Shown: in pieces, positions 1 through 7,156 of the stretch | Position numbering within the stretch: the first letter of the stretch is position 1 | Layout of the letters: each line of letters starts with the position of its first letter | NCBI GenBank assembly: GCA_024998645.1 | Contig: JACOEJ010000002.1 | Span: 1 to 35,302 of the forward strand | DNA length: 35,302 bases | Source: Nitrospira sp. | Lineage (GTDB): Bacteria; Nitrospirota; Nitrospiria; Nitrospirales; Nitrospiraceae | Direction of reading: 5' to 3' | Notes under the pieces: model-generated | Seen by the model: the letters and a program-made list of their open reading frames with translations, nothing else | What the model was told of the DNA's origin: nothing | The model's database searches: none | Made by a program: the position numbers and the translations under genes

Positions 1-1544
1 CGCTCACGTCGGTTCAAGGCGATTTCAGCCAAGGCTCGCTGGCGACTTCGTCGAATGTGCTCGATATGGCGATCGACGGCAATGGTTTTTTTGTCATGAA
101 AGACGGACAAAACGGCACGTTCTACGGACGCAACGGCCTCTTTCGCTTGGACAAGGACAGTGTCGTGGTCGACCCCACCGGCTTCAAGCTGCAGGGATTC
201 CTCGCCGACACGACCGGTACGATCACCGGAAATATCGGTGATATCGCCTTGCCGACCACTACCGCATCGCCCAAGCCAACCTCAACCGCACTGCTGGCCG
301 CCAATCTGAACTCCGGCACGGGAACCACCGGTGTTCGCGGAAACATTATCGGATCATCCGCCTCAGTCACGACATCGGCGGCGGGTAATAATTCGTTTAC
401 CATTAACTTGAACGGTGATGGAGTTCAAACAGTGACCGTTGCGAACGGTCTTACGGGCACAGCGCTGGCCGGCGCGATTCAGAGTGCGGTACGGAGTCTG
501 ACCGCCGTCGACCCGTACCTGCAAGGAGCGTATGACGGATTCGAAGCCACAGTGGGGGCCAGCAATATTTTCACCTTCAGATCCGGACTTTCAGGCACCA
601 CCAATGATGCGTCGACGAATACCGGATCGGTGGTGGTCGCGGCAAACGGAGCCAATACGCTGGCGGCAAATCTGAATATGCTGGCCGGTACCTCGACGGC
701 CGGGACAGATTTCGATATCACCGATCCGGTCGGCACGTCTAATTTCGCGACGTCATTGACGGTCTTCGACTCGCTGGGGAACGATCATCTGCTCACGACT
801 TATTTTACCAAGGTGGGATCCAATACCTGGAACTATAATGTCGTGTCGAGCACTACTGACGTGAATACGGCGAACTATCATTCCAGCAATATCGACACGA
901 CGCTCGGAATTGTCCGAGTCGGCGCCGGCACCTTAACATTCGGTACCGATGGAACGCTGCAGCGGGAAGGACCGGTCAAGCGGTTCGACACGAATACGGC
1001 CGCCGGTACGGTGGGAGCCAATCCTGGAGAGCTCCAAATCGACTTTGTGGGAGCGACGCAGGATCAGCTGATCGACCTCAACTTCGGCGACAGTGTTATC
1101 ACCGACGGCGGGAACGGACTCACGGGCACCACGCAATTCGGATCGACCTCCGCGCTGGTTCAGCAGACGCAAAACGGTTACGCCGCCGGCTCTCTTCAGG
1201 CCTTCAGTGTGGATACCAAAGGCGTGATCAGCGGCCGGTTCTCCAACGGCCAGTTGCGCGCGCTGGCCCAGGTGGTTCTGGCGAGGTTTCCGGATCCGAT
1301 CGGTTTGACCCGGACCGGTAAGAATACGTTTGCCGAATCAGGAAACTCCGGCCAGCCGGTCACAGGCTCTCCGGACAGCGCGGGCCTCGGTCGAGTGCTC
1401 TCTAATTCGTTGGAACTCTCGAACGTCGATCTCGGTCAAAGCTTTATCGATATGATTGCCGCACAACGGGGCTTCCAGGCCAACTCCCGCGTCATCACCA
1501 CGTCGGACGAAATCCTTCAAGAACTGGTGAATTTGAAACGGTAA
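1..1544 (+). CDS. flgE: Flagellar hook protein FlgE (5' partial)
   Basis: The hook protein polymerises outside the cell into the universal joint between rod and filament. The gene enters from the left edge; its reading frame has codons starting at base 3, so the ATG at 57 is internal. Seen: the early motif DMAIDGNGFFV just after a QGSL segment, and a C-terminal helix with FIDMIAAQRGFQANSRVI, both diagnostic of FlgE/F/G-type axial proteins. The visible part is about 513 residues, longer than the enterobacterial FlgE (about 400), because of extra surface domains. One of these, encoded around 370-690, resembles the Flagellin_IN type module also found in FlgK and FlgL here. The gene ends at a strong hairpin, so it probably closes a flgD-flgE-type operon lying to the left. 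Confidence 0.95.
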   Translation, partial: LTSVQGDFSQGSLATSSNVLDMAIDGNGFFVMKDGQNGTFYGRNGLFRLDKDSVVVDPTGFKLQGFLADTTGTITGNIGDIALPTTTASPKPTSTALLAANLNSGTGTTGVRGNIIGSSASVTTSAAGNNSFTINLNGDGVQTVTVANGLTGTALAGAIQSAVRSLTAVDPYLQGAYDGFEATVGASNIFTFRSGLSGTTNDASTNTGSVVVAANGANTLAANLNMLAGTSTAGTDFDITDPVGTSNFATSLTVFDSLGNDHLLTTYFTKVGSNTWNYNVVSSTTDVNTANYHSSNIDTTLGIVRVGAGTLTFGTDGTLQREGPVKRFDTNTAAGTVGANPGELQIDFVGATQDQLIDLNFGDSVITDGGNGLTGTTQFGSTSALVQQTQNGYAAGSLQAFSVDTKGVISGRFSNGQLRALAQVVLARFPDPIGLTRTGKNTFAESGNSGQPVTGSPDSAGLGRVLSNSLELSNVDLGQSFIDMIAAQRGFQANSRVITTSDEILQELVNLKR

Positions 1545-1557
1545 ATAAGACGCATCT

Positions 1558-1598
1558 GCCGGGGTGAGTTTCTACATGAATTCACCCCGGCCTTCCTT
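1558..1598 (+). terminator. Hairpin terminator after flgE
   Basis: Bases 1558-1567 pair perfectly with 1582-1591 (GCCGGGGTGA with TCACCCCGGC), and the stem can extend three more pairs including one G-T. The loop is about 8 bases and a pyrimidine-rich CTTCCTTCC tail follows. It lies 14 bases after the flgE stop, so it probably ends the upstream operon. The tail is less U-rich than a classical intrinsic terminator. Confidence 0.75.
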
Positions 1599-1791
1599 CC
1601 TCTCTTTCCATGCTCGCTCCGCCAATAGGCGACGGCTTTCTCGAGTAGCCTCACCGTCAGATTTCTGACAGCGTCAAGGGATCGGCTCTCCGCAGGCAGT
1701 CTTCTGCTTATTTCTTACAATTGGCCCCTTCATCACATGCATTTGGCGTGTAGTTGACTGCCAACTCAATGACAGACGGCACAATCTCAGA

Positions 1792-1807
1792 TGGCATATC
1801 CATTGCA
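1792..1807 (+). promoter_or_regulatory. Sigma-54 (RpoN) type promoter upstream of fliL
   Basis: The sequence TGGCATATCCATTGCA has GG at 1793-1794 and GC at 1805-1806, the exact 10-base gap of the -24/-12 consensus TGGCAC-N5-TTGCW, with one mismatch (T for C). Transcription would start near 1818, about 36 bases before the fliL ATG. It probably drives fliL through flhG/fliA. In 1545-1853 only this site and the flgE terminator were recognised. Confidence 0.7.
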
Positions 1808-1853
1808 CAAACCCCTGTGACGATAATTGTGCGTGCGAATTGAGGAGGTCTCC

Positions 1854-2411
1854 ATGTCAGACGAAGCAGCAGCAACCCCAGAAGCAGGCAAAACCGTGGC
1901 ACCAGCTCCGGCGCTTCCTATTAAGCTTCTTATTATCGTAGTCGCCGCGGCGCTCGTGGCCGGACTCGGTGGCGCATTTGTCATTGTGAAATTCATGGGC
2001 GGCCACAGTAGCGGAGGAGGAGAGGCGGCGGACGAGCATAAGGTAGAAGCCGTAGCGAAATCGGAAGGGCATGGCGAATCCACCGGAAAGGCAGCCGCCG
2101 GAGCTGCGCCGGGTGTGGTGTTCGATCTGGACCCGTTCATCGTCAACCTCGCCGACGCACCAGACATTCGTTACCTCAAGATGACCATTAAGTTAGAGGT
2201 GGAAAATGAAGGGGTCTCGGCGAATCTTGCCAGCCGGATTCCTCAATTGCGCGACACCATCCTGGTGTTGCTCTCGAGCAAAGACTCCACCACGATTCGG
2301 AGTCCGCAGGGAAAGTTTCAACTCCGGGATGAGATTACTCAGCGGATCAACGGTCTGCTGCCCAAGCCGGGTGTGAAGACCACGTACTTTATGGATTTCG
2401 TCGTTCAGTAG
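1854..2411 (+). CDS. fliL: Flagellar basal body-associated protein FliL
   Basis: FliL is a single-pass inner-membrane protein that surrounds the stator units and supports torque generation. The protein has 185 residues with one hydrophobic segment at about 23-46, an acidic and glycine-rich linker, then a periplasmic domain with the family pattern VFDLDPFIVNLAD followed by RYLKMTIKLEVE. The start at ATG 1854 is chosen because GAGGAGG lies 5 bases upstream; an earlier in-frame GTG at 1827 lacks such a site. It is the first gene of the fliLMNOPQR run and sits just downstream of the sigma-54-type promoter. The stop is 10 bases before fliM. Confidence 0.93.
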   Translation: MSDEAAATPEAGKTVAPAPALPIKLLIIVVAAALVAGLGGAFVIVKFMGGHSSGGGEAADEHKVEAVAKSEGHGESTGKAAAGAAPGVVFDLDPFIVNLADAPDIRYLKMTIKLEVENEGVSANLASRIPQLRDTILVLLSSKDSTTIRSPQGKFQLRDEITQRINGLLPKPGVKTTYFMDFVVQ

Positions 2412-2421
2412 CCCGAAGCCT

Positions 2422-3402
2422 ATGGAAAAGATTCTTTCACAAGATGAGATCGATGCGCTGTTGAATGGCGTGGTCTCCGGTGAGGTCGAAACTGCGCCGC
2501 CGGCGGAAGCCGCGGCGGAAGCGACGACCGGCGTGAAGGGGTACGACCTCCTCAATCAAGAGCGGATTATCCGGGGACGCATGCCGACCCTGGAGATGAT
2601 TAACGATCGGTTTGTGCGACGCCAGGCGGTGGCATGGACCGGCGTGCTACGCGAAGCGATCGAATTTGTGGTGGTCGGAACACAGGTCATCAAATTCGGC
2701 GAATTTCTGAAAAAGATTCCGATGCCGTCCTCCCTTAACGTCTTTCACATGGCCCCCCTGCGAGGCAGCGGGCTCTTTGTGATGGATGCCTTTCTCGTCT
2801 ATCTCCTGGTCGATTACTTTTTCGGCGGCAAGGGACAAACCCATGTGAAGCCTGAGGGGCGAGATTTTACAGCCGTCCAAGTCCGCATGATCAAGAAGCT
2901 GCTCATGCTGGCGCTCGCGGATCTGGAAAAGGCCTGGCAGGCGATTATGCCGGTGAAAGTGGACTATGTGCGTTCCGAGAGCAATCCCCAATTTGCCATG
3001 GTTGTGACGGCCTCAGAGGTCGTCATTGTAGTGACGCTGCAAGTCATCATCGGGGAGACCACTCGGGATCTGTTCGTGGTGTATCCCTATTCGATGCTCG
3101 AGCCTATCAAGGAAAAGCTCTACTCAGGGCTGGTGTCGGATCAGTTGGAACAGGATGGGTCCTGGAACAGCAAATTCCGCGACTTGATCCATGAGTGCGA
3201 GTTGCCGATCGCTGTGAAGCTCGGTTCCACCACAGTCACAGTCCAGGATGTGCTGAACTTTGCGCCTGGCGATGTAGTGATGCTGGACCAGCGTCCCGGT
3301 GATCCGCTGGAATGTTATGTCGAGGACTATCTCAAGTTTCTGGGAAGCCCTGGGGTATTTAAAGGGAATCACGCCTGTCGCGTCACGAAGGTGCTGACTT
3401 AA
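2422..3402 (+). CDS. fliM: Flagellar motor switch protein FliM
   Basis: FliM forms the middle of the cytoplasmic C-ring and binds phosphorylated CheY to switch rotation. It has 326 residues, the usual family length. Seen: the N-terminal CheY-binding peptide MEKILSQDEIDALLNGV, a CheC-like middle domain (about 40-235) including RNA-free features such as LRGSGLFVMDAFLVYLLVDY, and a C-terminal FliN/SpoA domain (about 253-324) with ECELPIAVKLG and a PGDVVMLDQ turn. The ribosome site before the ATG is weak, so it may depend on translation of fliL 10 bases upstream. The intact CheY-binding peptide implies a working chemotaxis response. Confidence 0.97.
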   Translation: MEKILSQDEIDALLNGVVSGEVETAPPAEAAAEATTGVKGYDLLNQERIIRGRMPTLEMINDRFVRRQAVAWTGVLREAIEFVVVGTQVIKFGEFLKKIPMPSSLNVFHMAPLRGSGLFVMDAFLVYLLVDYFFGGKGQTHVKPEGRDFTAVQVRMIKKLLMLALADLEKAWQAIMPVKVDYVRSESNPQFAMVVTASEVVIVVTLQVIIGETTRDLFVVYPYSMLEPIKEKLYSGLVSDQLEQDGSWNSKFRDLIHECELPIAVKLGSTTVTVQDVLNFAPGDVVMLDQRPGDPLECYVEDYLKFLGSPGVFKGNHACRVTKVLT

Positions 3403-3426
3403 CTCGTAGGTAGGGGAGACGACCGT

Positions 3427-3795
3427 ATGGCTGACGACAATGCCAATCAAGCTGCCGAAAGTACGATTCATGAGCCTGTCGCCGCGACGCCGGCTTCGTT
3501 TCCACCGGTGACGAATACCGCAGTTGCGGAACAGACGAAGAATATCGATTTCATTCTCGACATTCCGATGAAGGTGTCCATCTACGTCGGCTCGACAAAG
3601 ATGGCCATTCGAGACCTCTTGCAGCTCGCGCAAGGCTCGGTCATCGAGCTCGATAAATTGGCCGGTGAACCGATGGAAGTCATGGTGAACAATAAGCTGG
3701 TGGCCAAAGGCGAAGTGGTGGTCGTGAATGAAAAGTTCGGGATCAGGCTCACCGATGTGGTGAGCGCTGCGGAACGTGTCAAGCAACTGGCGTAA
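3427..3795 (+). CDS. fliN: Flagellar motor switch protein FliN
   Basis: FliN forms the base of the C-ring with FliM and helps dock export cargo. The protein has 122 residues. About 38 N-terminal residues are low-complexity and Ala/Thr-rich; the rest is a SpoA domain with the hallmark ILDIPMKVSIYVGSTKMAIR, then LQLAQGSVIELDKLAGEPMEV and the KGEVVVVNEKFGIRLTDV block. A strong AGGGGAG site precedes ATG 3427. The gene lies 24 bases after fliM and 19 bases before fliO, consistent with one transcript. Confidence 0.97.
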   Translation: MADDNANQAAESTIHEPVAATPASFPPVTNTAVAEQTKNIDFILDIPMKVSIYVGSTKMAIRDLLQLAQGSVIELDKLAGEPMEVMVNNKLVAKGEVVVVNEKFGIRLTDVVSAAERVKQLA

Positions 3796-3814
3796 GCAAT
3801 AGGGGAGCGATACC

Positions 3815-4222
3815 GTGGTTGACGTGTGGGACAGTTTGGGCCGGACACTCTTGGCGTTGGGGGCGGTCCTGCTTCTGATGGGAGCCGTCGCCTGGGTTGC
3901 TCGTCGAGTGTTAGCACAACGCAGCAGCATGTCCGGTGGCACACCCCTCATTCAGGTCGTGGCGAATAGCTACCTGGCTCCACGGCAATCCATCGCCCTC
4001 GTGGCCATTGCCGGTCAATATTTTGCCGTCGGTGTGACGTCAGAGACGCTCATTCCTCTCGGTCGTATCGAAGCCACAGAACATCTGGCGACCCTCGTCT
4101 CATCCTCCGGTCAGACCGGTATTCCGTGCGGGATCTCCCCTCGCAGCCTGCTGTCGGCTGAATGGTGGCAGGATGTGACCAAAGCCTTTGGGCAGGGGAA
4201 GCAAGGCGGACCGCATGCATAG
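3815..4222 (+). CDS. fliO: Flagellar export protein FliO
   Basis: FliO is a small membrane scaffold that helps assemble the FliP ring of the export gate. The protein has 135 residues, starts at GTG 3815 with GGGGAG upstream, and has one membrane segment at about 9-29 followed by Arg residues. The cytoplasmic part carries the FliO pattern of a short beta-rich domain (IQVVANSYLAPRQSIALVAIAGQYFAVGV, shown here in parts: PRQSIALVAI and YFAVGVT). FliO is poorly conserved, so identification rests on this pattern plus its place between fliN and fliP. Its 3' end overlaps the chosen fliP start by 8 bases. Confidence 0.88.
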   Translation: MVDVWDSLGRTLLALGAVLLLMGAVAWVARRVLAQRSSMSGGTPLIQVVANSYLAPRQSIALVAIAGQYFAVGVTSETLIPLGRIEATEHLATLVSSSGQTGIPCGISPRSLLSAEWWQDVTKAFGQGKQGGPHA

Positions 4223-4991
4223 CATGACGCACGTAGCAACGCCGTGGACCAGACTCGTTCTGATGGGAATCCTGATCCTTCTTGGCCTGGGGATGGCGAT
4301 GCCGGAGCCGGTGTGGGCTGCCGGGCCGTCGGTCAGTATCGATCTTGGATCGGATTCGCCCAAACAGACCGCCGTCGTCATTCAGATTCTGATCCTCATG
4401 ACGGTCCTCTCGCTGGCGCCGGCGCTTTTTATCATGGTGACGTCGTTTACGCGGATCGTGATCGTCCTCTCGTTTCTCCGCCAGGCACTCGGGACGCAAT
4501 CGGTTCCACCGAATCAAGTCTTGCTGGCGCTCGCCTTGTTTCTCACGATGTTCATCATGGCCCCTGTGGGACAGCAAGTGTACAGCGACGCGCTGCAGCC
4601 GCTCTTAGCCGAACAACTCTCCTATGAAGATGCCTGGAAGAAGGGGATCGAGCCGGTCAGAGGGTTCATGTTGCGCCAGCTCCGGGACAAGGACCTCGAG
4701 CTCTTTATCACGCTCAGTAAGATTCCTAAACCGGAAAAGATCACCGATGTGCCGACACATGTGGTGATCCCGGCCTTTATTCTCAGTGAGCTACGCATCT
4801 CCTTTCAGATCGGCTTCTTGATCTATATCCCATTTTTGATTGTCGACATGGTGGTGGCCAGCATTCTGATGTCGATGGGCATGATGCTTTTGCCGCCGGC
4901 GGTCATTTCATTACCCTTCAAGCTCATTCTATTTGTACTGGCCGATGGATGGTATCTCGTTGTCGGATCGATGGTAAGGAGCTTTCAGTAA
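4215..4991 (+). CDS. fliP: Flagellar type III export gate protein FliP
   Basis: FliP is the main ring subunit of the export gate core (FliP5-FliQ4-FliR1). With the start at ATG 4215 the protein has 258 residues. Seen: a cleavable signal sequence ending near PEPVWAAG, then the membrane and family signatures SLAPALFIMVTSFTRIVIVL and LRQALGTQSVPPNQVL, and later VIPAFILSELRISFQIGF and MSMGMMLLPPAVISLPFK. ATG 4215 has AAGGCGG about 6 bases upstream; an ATG at 4224 is the alternative, and the open frame runs further up to 4188. The overlap with fliO suggests translational coupling. Confidence 0.95.
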   Translation: MHSMTHVATPWTRLVLMGILILLGLGMAMPEPVWAAGPSVSIDLGSDSPKQTAVVIQILILMTVLSLAPALFIMVTSFTRIVIVLSFLRQALGTQSVPPNQVLLALALFLTMFIMAPVGQQVYSDALQPLLAEQLSYEDAWKKGIEPVRGFMLRQLRDKDLELFITLSKIPKPEKITDVPTHVVIPAFILSELRISFQIGFLIYIPFLIVDMVVASILMSMGMMLLPPAVISLPFKLILFVLADGWYLVVGSMVRSFQ

Positions 4992-4995
4992 TTCT

Positions 4996-5265
4996 ATGAC
5001 ACCGGAAATGGTCACTGAACTAGGACGGCAAGCGTTGGAAACGACCCTCATGGTCTCGGCACCCATCTTAGGGTTGAGCCTGCTGGTTGGCCTGGCCGTG
5101 AGCGCCTTTCAAGCCATGACGCAATTGAATGAGCCGACCTTGAGCTTTGTGCCCAAGGTCTTAACTCTCTTCGGCGCCATTCTCGTGTTTTTGCCCTGGA
5201 TGTTGGGCGTCATGACGAGTTTCATGACGAATCTCCTGACCAATATTCCTGACTACATTCGCTAG
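4996..5265 (+). CDS. fliQ: Flagellar export gate protein FliQ
   Basis: FliQ is an 89-residue subunit of the export gate that packs around the FliP/FliR helix bundle. Two hydrophobic hairpin segments are visible (about 17-37 and 50-75), with the family motif GLAVSAFQAMTQLNEPTLSF and a PKVLTLF turn between them. The size is exactly that of the family. It starts 4 bases after the fliP stop and ends 6 bases before fliR. Confidence 0.96.
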   Translation: MTPEMVTELGRQALETTLMVSAPILGLSLLVGLAVSAFQAMTQLNEPTLSFVPKVLTLFGAILVFLPWMLGVMTSFMTNLLTNIPDYIR

Positions 5266-5271
5266 GACGGC

Positions 5272-6060
5272 ATGGGACTGACGCAGACCATTCACATTCT
5301 TCTTCCGCAATTCCAGGCGTTTCTTGTCCTGGTGTCCCGCATCGGGGGACTGCTGGCCGCGCTGCCGGTCTTCAGCGGACGGACGATTCCCGTCAAGGTC
5401 AAGCTTGGCTTAGTGCTGACGTTGAGCCTGATGCTGGCTCCGTCGATTCCGATGCCTACCGTATCGCTGGATCCCATGATCTTGGTCGGTGGCATGCTCA
5501 GCGAGATGACGATTGGTGTCACGATCGGTTTGGCGGTTCGCTTGCTGTTTGGCGCGTTGGAAGTGGCCGGCGAGCTGTTGGGAATTCAAATGGGGTTCGG
5601 TGCGGTCCATCTGTTCGACCCCACGACCTCCCATCAAACCCCGATGATCGCGCAGTTCTTTACCATGCTGGCCTCGTTGATCTTCCTCTCATTGAATGCG
5701 CATCTGTTTGCCATGGCGACCATCATTCACAGTTATGAGGCGATCCCCGCGTTCGGCGCCCATCTGTCCTCACACCTGGGAGAAGAGATTCTCCTGTTGT
5801 CACAACGGATGTTTACGATCGGCCTGAAATTGTCCGCACCGGTGCTGATTACCATTTTGCTCATCAATGTGCTCATGGCCTTGCTCGGTCGCGCTGTCCC
5901 GCAAGTCCAGGTCTTTGTCTTAAGCTTTCCCATTACGATTGCCGGCGGGTTGCTCGTTCTGAGTCTTGGCATGCCGTTTACCGTGGCGTTGATCGGGTCG
6001 GAATTCGAACAGCTCCAACTCACGATTGAAGCTTTACTGAGGAGCCTCGGACGTGGCTGA
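5272..6060 (+). CDS. fliR: Flagellar export gate protein FliR
   Basis: FliR is the single-copy subunit that closes the export gate ring. It has 262 residues, mostly hydrophobic, with family segments such as FLVLVSRIGGLLAALPVFSG near the N-terminus and GELLGIQMGFG around residue 100. A TAGGA site just before ATG 5272 overlaps the fliQ stop. The last 8 bases overlap the GTG start of flhB, so the two are probably translationally coupled. Order and size match the conserved fliPQR-flhBA arrangement. Confidence 0.95.
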   Translation: MGLTQTIHILLPQFQAFLVLVSRIGGLLAALPVFSGRTIPVKVKLGLVLTLSLMLAPSIPMPTVSLDPMILVGGMLSEMTIGVTIGLAVRLLFGALEVAGELLGIQMGFGAVHLFDPTTSHQTPMIAQFFTMLASLIFLSLNAHLFAMATIIHSYEAIPAFGAHLSSHLGEEILLLSQRMFTIGLKLSAPVLITILLINVLMALLGRAVPQVQVFVLSFPITIAGGLLVLSLGMPFTVALIGSEFEQLQLTIEALLRSLGRG

Positions 6061-7141
6061 TTCAGATAAGAGCAGTCGGACAGAAGAGGCGACTGAGAAA
6101 CGCAAATCGCAGGCCCGGAGCGATGGACAGGTCGCGATCAGCCGCGATGTCGGCACGGCGGCGGTCCTTATTGGAGGGGTCGGGTTTCTGGCCATCGGGG
6201 TGCCGATCGGCCTGCGGCAGTTGACCGACGTGACGCGGCGGGGGCTGTCATTGTCATTCGACGAGACTTTTTGGAAAGCGCTGACGGTGGAACATATTCA
6301 TACCATTATCGTGCAGATCAGTGTGACGACGATGGTCCTGATCCTTCCCATTCTCGCCGTCATTCTGTTCATGGGGACCGGCGCATCGCTGGCGCAAACA
6401 GGGTTTCTGTGGAGGCCGAACGCGCTACAACCCAATTTCAGCAAGCTCAATCCGATCACGGGGCTGGGCAAGCTGTTCTCCACCAGATCTGTGATGGAAC
6501 TCGTCAAGGGCCTCGTGAAGATTGCCATCATCATGGCGGTTGCCCTCTTTACCGCGCGTCACGATCTGCTCATGGTGCCGGGACTGATGGACTATGACCT
6601 GCCGGCTTCGATCGAAATGGCCGGGCACCTTACGTTGAAAGTGGCGATGGGCGTCGTGGGCGCGTTGGCCGTTCTCGCGGCGGTGGATTACATGTATCAA
6701 CGGTTTGAGTGGTCTCGTGACCTGCGCATGACCAAAGAGGAAGTGAAGGAAGAGCACAAGGCCTCAGAGGGCGATCCGTTGGTCCGTGGCCGTATCCGCT
6801 CCGCGCAACGCGATCTTGCCAAGAAACGCATGATGGCGGCGGTGAAAACCGCCGATGTCGTGGTCACCAACCCCACGCACCTGGCGGTTGCGCTGAAATA
6901 TGACTCGACTCAGAAAGCCGCCCCGTTCGTGGTAGCCAAAGGCGCCGGATTCATCGCGGAACGTATCCGTGAGCTGGCTCGTCATCACGGAGTGGCGGTG
7001 GTCGAGAATAAGCTGGTCGCCAGAACGCTCTATCGGCTGGTTGATATCGGAAAGGAAATCCCGTCGAACCTCTATCGCGCCGTCGCTGAAATCCTGGCCT
7101 TTGTGTACCGGGCCAGGGGCGTCAACCCCGGACAGTTATAA
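6053..7141 (+). CDS. flhB: Flagellar export switch protein FlhB
   Basis: FlhB is a membrane protein that switches the export apparatus from rod/hook to filament cargo. The protein has 362 residues: a short basic cytoplasmic start (SSRTEEATEKRKSQARSDGQ), four membrane segments, a KEEVKEEHKASEGDP linker and a cytoplasmic domain. The autocleavage motif NPTH is intact at 273-276, inside VVVTNPTHLAVALKY, so hook-length-dependent switching should work. The start is GTG 6053, inside the end of fliR; no better in-frame start is seen. Flanked by fliR and flhA. Confidence 0.96.
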   Translation: MADSDKSSRTEEATEKRKSQARSDGQVAISRDVGTAAVLIGGVGFLAIGVPIGLRQLTDVTRRGLSLSFDETFWKALTVEHIHTIIVQISVTTMVLILPILAVILFMGTGASLAQTGFLWRPNALQPNFSKLNPITGLGKLFSTRSVMELVKGLVKIAIIMAVALFTARHDLLMVPGLMDYDLPASIEMAGHLTLKVAMGVVGALAVLAAVDYMYQRFEWSRDLRMTKEEVKEEHKASEGDPLVRGRIRSAQRDLAKKRMMAAVKTADVVVTNPTHLAVALKYDSTQKAAPFVVAKGAGFIAERIRELARHHGVAVVENKLVARTLYRLVDIGKEIPSNLYRAVAEILAFVYRARGVNPGQL

Positions 7142-7156
7142 GAAGGGCAGCATCAC

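Noticed and set aside
1744..1759. TGGCGTGTAGTTGACT, a second sigma-54-like match before fliL
   Set aside because: The -12 element reads TTGA rather than TTGC; the site at 1792 is much better and nearer the gene.
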